DNA from: Vicinamibacterales bacterium
GTDB lineage: Bacteria > Acidobacteriota > Vicinamibacteria > Vicinamibacterales > 2-12-FULL-66-21
NCBI GenBank assembly: GCA_035699745.1
Contig: DASSPH010000071.1
Coordinates: 1 to 61,008, forward strand
Direction: 5' to 3'
DNA: 61,008 nucleotides
Below the pieces are notes generated by a model. It worked only from the letters and a program-made list of their open reading frames with translations. It was not told the DNA's origin and did no database searches. Shown one piece after another: positions 47,663 through 55,697 of the stretch (the first letter of the stretch is position 1; every line of letters starts with the position of its first letter). A program made the position numbers and the translations under genes.

Positions 47663-49183
47663 CTACGCCAGGATCTCCTGCGCGGTCCGCAGCAGATCGC
47701 GCAGGCGGAACGGCTTGGCCAGCCAGCGGCAGCCGGTCTCGTCGAGGAACCGTTCCGCCTCGGTGCCGGCGACGTCGCCGGTGACGAACAGAATGCGCCG
47801 CGCCATCTCCGGGTGCTCGCGCTCGAGCGCCCGGTAGAACGCCATCCCGTCGACGCGCGGCATCTTCAGGTCGCACACGATCAGGTCGTAGGTGCGTGCC
47901 GCCACGCGCGCGAGCGCCTCCTCTCCGTCCCCCGCCCGATCCACGACGAAGCCGGCATCGACGAGGGATTCGGCGACGGCCGCCCCCAGCGCCGCCTCGT
48001 CCTCCACCACCAGCACCACCGCCCCGGCGCCGACGTCGACGCGCTCGACCTCCTTCGGCAGCGCCGGCTTGACCGGGCCGTCGCTCACCGGCAGCGAGAC
48101 GAAGAACGACGCGCCGCTTCCCGGCTCCGACTTCACCGATATCCGGCCGCCATGCTCCTGCACGATCGCGTAGGCGACCGTCAGTCCGAGGCCGGTGCCC
48201 TTGCCGACTTCCTTCGTGGTGAAGAACGGATCGAAGATGCGCGGCTGCACGTCCTCGGGCACGCCCGGACCATCGTCGTTGACCTCGAGCACGACCGCGT
48301 CGCCGTCGAGATCGTGCCAGGTGCGGACGACGAGCATGCCGCGTCCGTTGGCGCCGATCATCGCCTGCTCGGCGTTGATGATCAGGTTGAGGAGCACCTG
48401 CTGGAACTGGTGCGGATCGGCGAAGGCGAGCGGCAGGCCGGCGGCGAGCGCCTCGATCACCGTGATGTTCGCCAGCGACTGCTCGTAGGCGCGCAGGGCC
48501 AGGGTGTCGCGGACGATCTGGTTCACGTCGACCATGGCGCGCGTGGTGTGGCGCTTGCGGGCGAAGGTGAGCAGGTTGCGGACGATCTTGGCGGCGCGCT
48601 CCGACTCGCTGAGGATCGTCTCCAATCCGCGCCTGGTCTGCTCGTCGACCGGACGCTGTGATAAACGTTCGGCCCAGGTGAGAATCGTCGCCAGCGGGTT
48701 GTTCAGTTCGTGCGCGACGCCGGAGATGGTCTGGCCGAGCGCCGCCAGTTTCTCCGCCTGCAGCAGCTGATGATAGAGGTCGCGCGCCTGATCGTCGAGC
48801 CGCTTGCGCTCGCTGACGTCCCGAACCAGCGCTTCGATCCGGACGCCGCCGTCCTGCGTCTCGGCATGCGCGGTGACTTCGACCCAGATCGCGACGCGGT
48901 CGGCGCGGCGCAGGCGCAGCAGGTAATCGTTGACCGCGCCGTCGCGCTGCAGCCGCGCGATGAAGCCGTCGCGTGCCTGCGGATCGACGAAGCGATCCGG
49001 CTCGAACGGCCGCACGTCGGACTCCGGCGTGTCGGCCGCGAAGCCGAACATCAGCTTGAGATGCGGGTTGGCGGAGGCGGTAGTGGTCTTCGCCGCGTCG
49101 ATGGCGCCGATGTACACGCCCTCGTGAACGGCCTCGAACAGCCGCGCGAACGCCTCCACGTTCGCCGACAGCGTGCTCGACAT
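47663..49183 (-). CDS. Hybrid sensor histidine kinase with PAS and receiver domains
   Basis: A 506-residue soluble kinase. A PAS domain (about 8-125) includes EGVYIGAIDA and ends RDVSERKRLDDQ. HisKA has GVAHELNNPLATIL with His158. The ATPase domain shows NLIINAEQAM, DDGPGVPEDV, FDPFFTTKEVGKGTGLGL and HGGRISV. A C-terminal receiver (about 385-505) has VLVVEDEAAL and VCDLKMPRVDG. No membrane helix is present, so it senses a cytoplasmic signal. A relay to the sigma-54 activator or through the DHp-only protein is plausible but unproven. Confidence 0.93.
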   Translation of the reverse strand: MSSTLSANVEAFARLFEAVHEGVYIGAIDAAKTTTASANPHLKLMFGFAADTPESDVRPFEPDRFVDPQARDGFIARLQRDGAVNDYLLRLRRADRVAIWVEVTAHAETQDGGVRIEALVRDVSERKRLDDQARDLYHQLLQAEKLAALGQTISGVAHELNNPLATILTWAERLSQRPVDEQTRRGLETILSESERAAKIVRNLLTFARKRHTTRAMVDVNQIVRDTLALRAYEQSLANITVIEALAAGLPLAFADPHQFQQVLLNLIINAEQAMIGANGRGMLVVRTWHDLDGDAVVLEVNDDGPGVPEDVQPRIFDPFFTTKEVGKGTGLGLTVAYAIVQEHGGRISVKSEPGSGASFFVSLPVSDGPVKPALPKEVERVDVGAGAVVLVVEDEAALGAAVAESLVDAGFVVDRAGDGEEALARVAARTYDLIVCDLKMPRVDGMAFYRALEREHPEMARRILFVTGDVAGTEAERFLDETGCRWLAKPFRLRDLLRTAQEILA

Positions 49184-49213
49184 GGCGCAATCTTAGCCGA
49201 TAATCAAAGGATC

Positions 49214-50023
49214 ATGTTCGAGGCTGGCCTGTTCAAGGAACATGTCGCGGTCGTGACCGGCGGCGGCACCGGCATTGGTCTCGCCATCGCGCGGCGGCTG
49301 GGATCGCTCGGCGCGCGGATCGCCATCGCGAGCCGCAATCACGAGCACCTCGAGCGGGGCTGCGCGTCGCTGCGAGAGTCGGGGATCGACGCGCTCGCGG
49401 TACAGCTCGACGTGCGCAACCCCGAACAGGTCGAGGAGATGGTCGAGCGCACCGTGAAGCACTTCGGCGGGCTCGACATCCTGGTCAACAACGCCGCCGG
49501 CAACTTCATCTGCCGCGCCGAAGACCTCTCGCCGAACGGCTGGAACGCCGTCATCGGGATCGTGTTGAACGGCAGCTTCTACTGTTCGCGCGCGGTGGGG
49601 CAGTACATGATCGCGAAGCAACGCGGCGGATCGATCGTGTCGATCCTCGCCAATTACGTGTGGACCGGAAGCCCCGGCACCATTCATTCGGCGGCCGCCA
49701 AGGCCGGCGTGATGTCGATGACGCAGACGCTCGCCGCCGAGTGGGCGCCGCACGGCATCCGCGTCAACGCCGTCGCGCCCGGCCCCATCGAGGCGTCCCC
49801 GGGCGCCGCGCGCCAGCTGTGGAGCTCGCCGGCGGCCATCGATCGCATCACCGCCACGATTCCGCTGAAACGGTGGGGACGTCCGGAGGAAGTCGCCGAC
49901 GCCGTCGCCTTCCTTGCCGCGCCGCAGTCCGGCTTCATCACCGGTGAGATCCTCACCGTGGATGGCGGCACCTGGATCGGCAAGGGGCCGTACGGGTTCA
50001 TCGAACCCGGTTCCCCCCAGTGA
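49214..50023 (+). CDS. SDR-family oxidoreductase, 2,4-dienoyl-CoA reductase-like
   Basis: A 269-residue short-chain dehydrogenase. The NADP-binding TGGGTGIGLAIARRLG starts near residue 15, with NNAAGNFICRAEDLSPNGW and the C-terminal LTVDGGTWIGKG. The active-site region SPGTIHSAAAKAGV keeps the Lys but not the Tyr of YxxxK, as in dienoyl-CoA reductases (FadH/YkuF/PECR type) rather than ketoreductases. It likely serves degradation of unsaturated fatty acids. ATG at 49214 lies after AAAGGA. The stop overlaps the next GTG. Confidence 0.88.
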   Translation: MFEAGLFKEHVAVVTGGGTGIGLAIARRLGSLGARIAIASRNHEHLERGCASLRESGIDALAVQLDVRNPEQVEEMVERTVKHFGGLDILVNNAAGNFICRAEDLSPNGWNAVIGIVLNGSFYCSRAVGQYMIAKQRGGSIVSILANYVWTGSPGTIHSAAAKAGVMSMTQTLAAEWAPHGIRVNAVAPGPIEASPGAARQLWSSPAAIDRITATIPLKRWGRPEEVADAVAFLAAPQSGFITGEILTVDGGTWIGKGPYGFIEPGSPQ

Positions 50024-50982
50024 CGCCGCCCGTCTCGACGCCCAGGGAACGCCGCCTCGCCTGGTTCGCCTGGATCGCCGTCTGCGTCATCTGGGGCACG
50101 ACGTACCTCGGTATCCGCGTCAGCCTGGAGACGATGCCGCCGATGCTGATGGGCGGCCTGCGATGGGTGTTCGCCGGCGGCGTGCTCGGCGCCTACATGC
50201 TGGCACGGGGGGAAAAGCTGCCGGGCCCCCGCGGGCTGCGCGCCGCGATGCTGCTCGGCTTCCTCATGCTCGTGCTCGGCAACGGCGGCGTGGTGTGGGC
50301 CGAGATGTACGTGCCCAGCGGCCTGACGGCCGTCGTCATCGCCGCGTCACCGTTCTGGATGGCCGGCGTGGAGGCGCTGCAGGCTGACGGCGAGCGCATG
50401 ACGCCGAGCACCGCGGTTGGACTGCTGGTCGGGTTCTCGGGAATCGTGCTCCTGGTGTGGCCGGAGCTGCGGCACGGAGGCACCGGCGGCAGCGGGTTCC
50501 TCGCCGGCATGATCGCGCTGCAGATCGCGTGTCTCGGGTGGTCGATCGGCTCCTCGTACTCGAGACGCCACAGCCGGCAGGAGAACGTCTTCATGGCCAC
50601 CGCGGCGCAGATGCTCGCCGGCGGCGTGATGATGCTGGCGATCGGGACGGCGCGCGGCGAGTGGAGCGCGCTGGGCTTCTCGGCGCGCAGCGCGTCGGCC
50701 TTCATCTACCTGGCCACTATCGGCGCGATCGGCGGCTTCGTGGCATACACCTACGCCCTGCGGCACCTGCCCGTGTCGCTCGTGTCGTTGTACGCCTACA
50801 TCAACCCCATCATCGCCGTCGCCCTCGGCGTGGCGCTGCTGGGCGAGCCCTTCACCTCGCGCATGGCCGTCGCCGCCGCGCTGGTGTTCGGCGGCGTGGC
50901 CATCATCCGACAGCGTCAGACGCGGCGGCCGCTGATCAATCGCACCAGGAAGAGCACGATCGCGATGACCAAGAGCACGTAG
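50020..50982 (+). CDS. EamA/DMT-superfamily transporter (RhaT/YdcZ-like exporter)
   Basis: A 320-residue inner-membrane protein with about ten helices arranged as two EamA repeats. It begins LAWFAWIAVCVIWGTTYLGI, typical of the family; the second repeat contains YLATIGAIGGFVAYTYAL and AYINPIIAVALGVALLGE. Substrate is probably a metabolite or amino acid; unknown. Start GTG 50020 overlaps the SDR stop. The last 22 codons overlap the convergent small membrane gene by 67 bases. Confidence 0.88.
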   Translation: MTPPVSTPRERRLAWFAWIAVCVIWGTTYLGIRVSLETMPPMLMGGLRWVFAGGVLGAYMLARGEKLPGPRGLRAAMLLGFLMLVLGNGGVVWAEMYVPSGLTAVVIAASPFWMAGVEALQADGERMTPSTAVGLLVGFSGIVLLVWPELRHGGTGGSGFLAGMIALQIACLGWSIGSSYSRRHSRQENVFMATAAQMLAGGVMMLAIGTARGEWSALGFSARSASAFIYLATIGAIGGFVAYTYALRHLPVSLVSLYAYINPIIAVALGVALLGEPFTSRMAVAAALVFGGVAIIRQRQTRRPLINRTRKSTIAMTKST

Positions 50983-51062
50983 ATGAAGTTGCCGAGCGTG
51001 TAGCCGCTGACCATGCCGAGCAGCCACAGAATGATGAGAATGACCGCAATCGTTTCGAGCAT
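50916..51062 (-). CDS. Small lmo0937-type membrane protein
   Basis: A 48-residue hydrophobic protein starting MLETIAVILIILWLLGMVSG and ending LFLVRLISGRR, with two predicted helices. It matches the small lmo0937-like family seen in many bacteria, often stress-linked; its function is unknown. AAGGAGAAG precedes the ATG at 51062 at good spacing. It overlaps the 3' end of the transporter gene on the other strand. Confidence 0.85.
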   Translation of the reverse strand: MLETIAVILIILWLLGMVSGYTLGNFIYVLLVIAIVLFLVRLISGRRV

Positions 51063-51102
51063 CGTTCTTCTCCTTGGCGCCACACGGGGCGCGGTTCGTG
51101 CT

Positions 51103-51789
51103 GTGTTCAGCAACGGCTGTGCCAGCACCCCGTCCGTTGCCCGGCGCCGCCCGTTTGTGTTTCTGGCAGAGTTGGTTGCGGCGATCTGCTTGTCGGCGAT
51201 TCCGGCCGCGGCGCAGGACGTGCCGAACGCGGCCGATGCACCGGCTGCCACCAGTGAGCATCCAGCTACCTCAGCGATGAAGTTCCTCGGCGGCGGGGCG
51301 CTCGCCCTCGCCGCTCACGAGGGGGGCCATCTGCTGTTCGATGGAATTTTCCGCGCCAACCCCGGCCTGAAGAAGGTGTCCTTCAACGGCATCCCGTTCT
51401 TCGCCATCACGCACGATCGCCTCTCCCCCAGGCGCGAGTTCACGATCGATTCCGCCGGCTTCTGGGTGCAGGAAGCGACGAACGAGGTGATTCTGACCCG
51501 CCGCCCGAACCTGCGCCGCGAGCGGGCGCCGGTGCTGAAAGGCATCGTCGCGTTCAACGTGCTCGCGTCGATGAGTTATGCCGGCGCGGCCTTCGCGACA
51601 ACCGGACCGGACGAACGCGACACCCGCGGCATGGCGGATGCGCTGCGCTGGAAGGAGCCGTACGTCGGGGCGTTGATTCTCGCCCCGGCGATTCTCGACA
51701 CGGTGCGTTACTTCCATCCGGACGCCCGGTGGGCGGCGTGGCTGTCGAGAGCGGTGAAGATCGGCGGGGTCCTGCTGGTCCTACGCTGA
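51103..51789 (+). CDS. Exported/membrane protein with HExxH motif, unknown function
   Basis: About 228 residues. A signal peptide or anchor (VFLAELVAAICLSAIPAAAQ) precedes a hydrophobic segment with ALALAAHEGGHLLFDGIF. Its HEGGH has the HExxH form of zinc metallopeptidases embedded in a helix, as in site-2 proteases. Further conserved-looking parts are SFNGIPFFAITHD, NVLASMSYAGAAFA and ILAPAILDTVRYFHPDARW. I cannot assign a family; a C-terminal metal-ligand Asp as in M50 is not certain. GTG at 51103 is a guess; an ATG at 51013 would run through the small gene on the other strand. Confidence 0.6.
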   Translation: MFSNGCASTPSVARRRPFVFLAELVAAICLSAIPAAAQDVPNAADAPAATSEHPATSAMKFLGGGALALAAHEGGHLLFDGIFRANPGLKKVSFNGIPFFAITHDRLSPRREFTIDSAGFWVQEATNEVILTRRPNLRRERAPVLKGIVAFNVLASMSYAGAAFATTGPDERDTRGMADALRWKEPYVGALILAPAILDTVRYFHPDARWAAWLSRAVKIGGVLLVLR

Positions 51790-52239
51790 CTCGACGCGCG
51801 GCCCGAGCGCGAACGTCATCGTCCCCTCGACCGCCACCTTCCCGTCCACCCGGGCGATGCCGTGCAGCACGCCCATGCGGCTGCGCAGCCGGCGAACGAC
51901 GGCCTCGATCTCCACCACGTCGCCGGGGTGCACGGCGCGCCGGTAGCGGACGCGCTCGATGCCGGCGAAGAAGGGGAGCCGCTGGCGGTTCTCGGGCTTG
52001 GCCAGGATCAGGATCGCGCCCACCTGGGCGATCGCTTCCGTGAGAATCGTCGGCGGCAGCGTCGGCGGCTCGCCGTTGCGATGCGCCAGGTAGCGTTCGT
52101 TCAGCGTGACGTTCTTGATGCCGACGATGCGTTTGTCCACCTCGATCTCGGTGATGCGATCGACGAGCAGGAACGGATAGCGATGGGGAAGGATCCGCTC
52201 GATCGCGGCGTGGTCGAGCGGGAGTTTCAGGCCCTCCAT
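51781..52239 (-). CDS. fabZ: FabZ-like hotdog-fold hydroxyacyl-ACP dehydratase
   Basis: A 152-residue hotdog protein. It opens with ILPHRYPFLLVDRITEIE, the FabZ active-site His motif. In place of the usual GHFPGxPxxPGVLxxEAxAQ helix it has HRNGEPPTLPPTILTEAIAQ, keeping the catalytic Glu but not the FPG signature. GDVVEIEAVVRRLRSRMG follows. It probably dehydrates 3-hydroxyacyl-ACP, but substrate may differ from housekeeping FabZ. ATG 52239 is chosen because the long frame upstream lies antisense to the next gene. Confidence 0.8.
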   Translation of the reverse strand: MEGLKLPLDHAAIERILPHRYPFLLVDRITEIEVDKRIVGIKNVTLNERYLAHRNGEPPTLPPTILTEAIAQVGAILILAKPENRQRLPFFAGIERVRYRRAVHPGDVVEIEAVVRRLRSRMGVLHGIARVDGKVAVEGTMTFALGPRVESA

Positions 52240-52250
52240 GAAGTTGCCAG

Positions 52251-52256
52251 TATAAT
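52251..52256 (+). promoter_or_regulatory. Candidate -10 element for the GAF-SpoIIE phosphatase gene
   Basis: A perfect TATAAT lies 17 bases before the ATG at 52273, in the 33-base divergent space. A matching -35 was not found. Confidence 0.4.
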
Positions 52257-52272
52257 CGGAACACCCGGACGA

Positions 52273-54033
52273 ATGCGCCCCGACACTACCGCGCCGCGTG
52301 AGCAGGAGATGCTCACCACGCTCATCGATCTCGGGCGGCAGGTCGCCGCCGTCCTCGATTTCGAAGAGCTCGTCGCGCAAATCCCCAAACTGATCGCACG
52401 GCTGATCGAGTTCGATGCCTTTGCGGTGTACCTGCTCGACGAGCGCCGCGCCGAGCTGCGCGTGGCGTACGCGGTCGGGTATCCCGACGGGTCGGAGCCG
52501 CGGCGCCTGAAACAGGGAGAAGGCCTGGTCGGCGCGGCGGTCGCCGCGCAGACGCCGCTCCTGGTGAACGACGTCGAATCCGACGCGCGCTACGTCGCCA
52601 TCGTCGCCGGCATGGCATCCGAGCTGGTGGTGCCGCTGCTGCACAAGAAGCGGCCGATCGGCGCGCTCAACATCCTCAGCCACCGCAAGGATCAATTCAC
52701 CCCGTCGGACATGGAGCTGCTGCGGCAGTTCGCCGCGCACGTCGCGGTCAGCATCGTGAACGCGCGGCTCTTCGAGCGCAGCCGCCAGGACGCCGAAGTG
52801 TTCGAGACGCTCGCCGACATCGGCCGCGACGTCGCGTCGGTGCTCGATCTCGACGAGCTGTTCGCGCGCATCGCGCAGGCGATGCGGCGCGTGATCGACT
52901 ACCGCACCTTCGGCATCTGGCTGATCGACGAAAGCGGCGAAGAGCTCGAGATCAAGCACGCGGTCCACTACGGCGAGCACACCGACGTTCGGCGCATTCC
53001 CGTCGGCGAGGGGCTGGTCGGCTACGCCGCGCTGCACGGCGAGGCGGTGCTCGTCGCCGACGTCTCGCAGGATCCGCGCTACATCAACGTCGTGCAGGAC
53101 GTCCGCTCGGAACTGGCGATTCCGATGCTGCTGAAGGACCGCTGCATCGGCGTGCTCGATCTGGAGAGCCCCGAGCTGGACGCCTTCAGCAAACGGGATG
53201 TCGAGATTCTCACCCTGCTTGCCAGCCAGGCGGCGGTGGCGATCGAGAATGCGCGGCTCTACGAGACCGTCCGCGCCAACGAAGTACGGCTGGAGAAGGA
53301 ACTGCACTTCGCGCAGCGGGTGCAGGCGGCGCTGCTGCCGGTCGGCCTGCCGAAGCGCATGAAGGGCGTCGACGTCGGCGCCCGCTTCGCGCCCGCGCGC
53401 GAACTGGGGGGGGACTTCCACGATTTCCTGGCGCCGGAGTCGAACCTGCTCGCCGTCGCGCTCGGCGACGTGTCGGGCAAGGGAGTGCCCGCCGCGCTCT
53501 ACAGCGTCTTTGCCGCGGAACTGGTGCGGGGCCGCACCTTCCGCCGGCGCTACCTTCCGGATCGCTCGGGGCCGGCGAGCGTGCTCTCGTCAGTGAACAC
53601 GATTCTCCACCAGCGCCAGCTCGAGGAGTACTACTGCACGCTGTGCTACTCGATCTTCGATCTGAAGCGGCGCATCGTCACCATCGCGAACTCCGGCCTG
53701 CCGTATCCGATCCGCGCCACGGCGGAAGCGGTCGCGCAGATCGAGCTGCCGGGCGTTCCGCTGGGATCGTTCCAGGGATCCACCTACGACGAGCTGACCT
53801 TCGCCCTGCACACGGGTGACATGTTCGTGTTCTGCAGCGACGGCGTGTTCGAAGCGATGAACATGGCGGGGGAGGAGTTCGGCGCGGCGCGGCTGCTCTC
53901 AGTGGTCGCGGAACGCCGCGACCAGAACCCCCGCGCCGTGGTCGACGCGGTGTTCGATGCCGTGGAAGCATTCCGCGAAGGCGCCACGCCCAACGACGAC
54001 ATGACCGCGGTCGCAGTCAAGATCATCGGGTGA
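52273..54033 (+). CDS. GAF-GAF-SpoIIE protein serine phosphatase (RsbU-like)
   Basis: A 586-residue cytoplasmic signalling phosphatase. Two GAF sensor domains (about 20-170 and 190-345) contain GEGLVGAAVAAQTPLLVNDVE and GEGLVGYAALHGEAVLVADV. A short linker helix (LEKELHFAQRVQAALLP) leads to a PP2C/SpoIIE domain (about 370-585) with ELGGDFHDF, LGDVSGKGVPAAL, NSGLPYPIRA and FCSDGVFEAMN. Such proteins dephosphorylate anti-anti-sigma partners in stress switches; none is nearby. ATG at 52273 is preferred; an in-frame extension runs into fabZ antisense. Confidence 0.92.
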   Translation: MRPDTTAPREQEMLTTLIDLGRQVAAVLDFEELVAQIPKLIARLIEFDAFAVYLLDERRAELRVAYAVGYPDGSEPRRLKQGEGLVGAAVAAQTPLLVNDVESDARYVAIVAGMASELVVPLLHKKRPIGALNILSHRKDQFTPSDMELLRQFAAHVAVSIVNARLFERSRQDAEVFETLADIGRDVASVLDLDELFARIAQAMRRVIDYRTFGIWLIDESGEELEIKHAVHYGEHTDVRRIPVGEGLVGYAALHGEAVLVADVSQDPRYINVVQDVRSELAIPMLLKDRCIGVLDLESPELDAFSKRDVEILTLLASQAAVAIENARLYETVRANEVRLEKELHFAQRVQAALLPVGLPKRMKGVDVGARFAPARELGGDFHDFLAPESNLLAVALGDVSGKGVPAALYSVFAAELVRGRTFRRRYLPDRSGPASVLSSVNTILHQRQLEEYYCTLCYSIFDLKRRIVTIANSGLPYPIRATAEAVAQIELPGVPLGSFQGSTYDELTFALHTGDMFVFCSDGVFEAMNMAGEEFGAARLLSVVAERRDQNPRAVVDAVFDAVEAFREGATPNDDMTAVAVKIIG

Positions 54034-54147
54034 ATTTGGAAATCTGGAAATTGGGAAATTTGGAAATCTGGAAATTGCGGAACTTGGAAATCTGAAGCTC
54101 CGATTCCTCAGATTTCCAAATTTCCAGATTCCCAAATTCCCAAATTC
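54034..54147. repeat. AT-rich palindromic tandem array between convergent genes
   Basis: The left part is a chain of TTTGGAAATCTGGAAA units; the right part is the complementary chain (TTTCCAAATTTCCAGATTCC). It starts at the base after the phosphatase TGA and runs to the TGA of the convergent lipoprotein gene. Same unit family as 138-208 and 14041-14094, with longer arms. Confidence 0.88.
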
Positions 54148-54495
54148 TCAATAGCCTCTGAATTTGAGGTGTTCCTGGCGCAGGTGAAGCCCGAGTGACT
54201 GGCCGCCGAAGGTGGCGAACTCGGCGACGCGCCCTTTGACGCTCACCCGAGCGCCTTTGGTCGGCACGCGGCCGTCCTGCGCCACCACGGTGACCTCGCC
54301 CGTGCCGTCGTCGACCTTGTAGAGCTTGAAGGGCACCAGCGGCACGCCCCACGAGCTGGTGACGACGCCGTCGACCGTCACCGTACGGTTCTGGTACCGG
54401 CCCGGGTTGTATTTGATCTCGGCGATCTTCGGATGCCCCGTTGCACAGGCTGCGAGCAGCATCAACGCGATCGCGAGAGGCGCGAACTTCTTCAT
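54148..54495 (-). CDS. Small lipoprotein with probable OB-fold
   Basis: A 115-residue exported lipoprotein. Signal and lipobox are MKKFAPLAIALMLLAACATG with Cys17. The rest reads YQNRTVTVDGVVTSSWG, YKVDDGTGEVTVVAQDG and KGARVSVKGRVAEF, a beta-rich pattern like bacterial OB-fold proteins with a V-DGTG-x-V strand-turn. Substrate or partner unknown. The stop codon lies at the border of the AT-rich array. Confidence 0.75.
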   Translation of the reverse strand: MKKFAPLAIALMLLAACATGHPKIAEIKYNPGRYQNRTVTVDGVVTSSWGVPLVPFKLYKVDDGTGEVTVVAQDGRVPTKGARVSVKGRVAEFATFGGQSLGLHLRQEHLKFRGY

Positions 54496-54612
54496 CTCAT
54501 CCTCCGCGGCCGGTAATGCAACCGGCGTGCGAGAGCTCGAACGGCCGCGCGAAATCGCCTGACTTACGACGGGATACGGCGATGCCAGCGCCTGCCTGAG
54601 TTACGCATCCCG

Positions 54613-54641
54613 TTGACTTCGCGCGGCTGACGCCCGATACA
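54613..54641 (+). promoter_or_regulatory. Candidate sigma-70 promoter upstream of the PDZ gene
   Basis: TTGACT and GATACA are separated by 17 bases, about 190 bases before the PDZ gene start. The remaining 54496-54830 space (335 bases) holds a short inverted repeat GCCGGT...ACCGGC near 54514 and otherwise nothing recognised. Confidence 0.35.
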
Positions 54642-54830
54642 TCAAAGGGCGTGCCCGCGAAAAGTGGCCGAATTTCACCGATCCGCCCGGCTCTGCGTCC
54701 GTTGCGGGGGACGTTCGTGACCTGCGGGAAGGACGCTGGCGACGGCCGGCTGGCGGCGCGCGCCTCATCAACCTTTCTGTGGAAGGGCGCGTCTGACCTT
54801 TCAAGACGCACGTTTTCGGAGGGTTATCTG

Positions 54831-55697
54831 ATGACGCTAACGAGATGGGGAGCCCTGGCCGGGGCCCTCGTGCTGGCGGCCGGGGCGGGAGCGCCGGCTC
54901 CTGTCATGGCGCAGGATCGCGACACGCTGACGCGTGCGTTCGCGATCGCCGGACGCGGCGCGCACATCGGGATCGCGGTCGAGGAACTCGACGACGCCGC
55001 CGCGAAGCAGATGAAGGGTGTGCGAGTGGATACGGTGTCGCCGAACGGTCCCGCCGACAAGGCAGGGATCAAGGCGGGCGACGTGATCACCGAGTTCGAC
55101 GGCGAGCGCGTCCGCAGCACGCTCCAGTTCTCCCGGCTGGTGACGGAGACGCCGCCCGGGCGCGATGTGCCGATGGTGCTGTCGCGCAACGGCCAGCGCA
55201 TGAACGTGACGGTGTCGCCGGAGCCGCGCACGTGGTCGGATGACTTCGGGCTGCGGATGCTCGACGTGCCGCGGGCGATGCGCGTGCCTCGTCCGGCCGT
55301 TCCGCCAGCCCCGCCTCGCCCGCCGGCGGCCGGGCCGGAGCCGTTCGACTTTCCAGGGTTGCTGCGGTTCGGCGGCGGGCGCCGTCTCGGCGTGACCGTG
55401 GAAGGACTCGACGATCAGCTCGCCGCGTACTTCGGCGTCAAGGAGGGCGTGCTGGTGAAATCCGTTCTCGCCGATTCCGCCGCACAGAAGGCCGGCATCA
55501 AGGCGGGCGACGTGATCACCGCACTCAACGGCTCGAAGGTGTACGACGCGTCGGATCTGAATCGCGCCCTCGATCGCATCGACTCGAGCGGCGAGTTCAC
55601 GGCGGAGATCGTCCGCGACAAGAAGACGCAGGCGGTCAAGGGGAAGATCGAGGCGCGCGAGAGCCGCGGCCGCGTGCGCACGCGGACGATTCTCTAG
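54831..55697 (+). CDS. Secreted double-PDZ protein
   Basis: A 288-residue exported protein. The signal peptide is about 1-28 (ending PVMAQ). Two PDZ domains follow: about 45-125 with GIAVEELDD and GPADKAGIKAGDVITEFDG, and about 185-275 with GVTVEGLDD and AQKAGIKAGDVITALNG. A Pro/Arg-rich linker joins them. There is no protease domain, unlike DegP, so it is likely a periplasmic adaptor or regulator. GGAGGG stands 7 bases before the ATG at 54831. Stop overlaps that of the convergent gene. Confidence 0.85.
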   Translation: MTLTRWGALAGALVLAAGAGAPAPVMAQDRDTLTRAFAIAGRGAHIGIAVEELDDAAAKQMKGVRVDTVSPNGPADKAGIKAGDVITEFDGERVRSTLQFSRLVTETPPGRDVPMVLSRNGQRMNVTVSPEPRTWSDDFGLRMLDVPRAMRVPRPAVPPAPPRPPAAGPEPFDFPGLLRFGGGRRLGVTVEGLDDQLAAYFGVKEGVLVKSVLADSAAQKAGIKAGDVITALNGSKVYDASDLNRALDRIDSSGEFTAEIVRDKKTQAVKGKIEARESRGRVRTRTIL

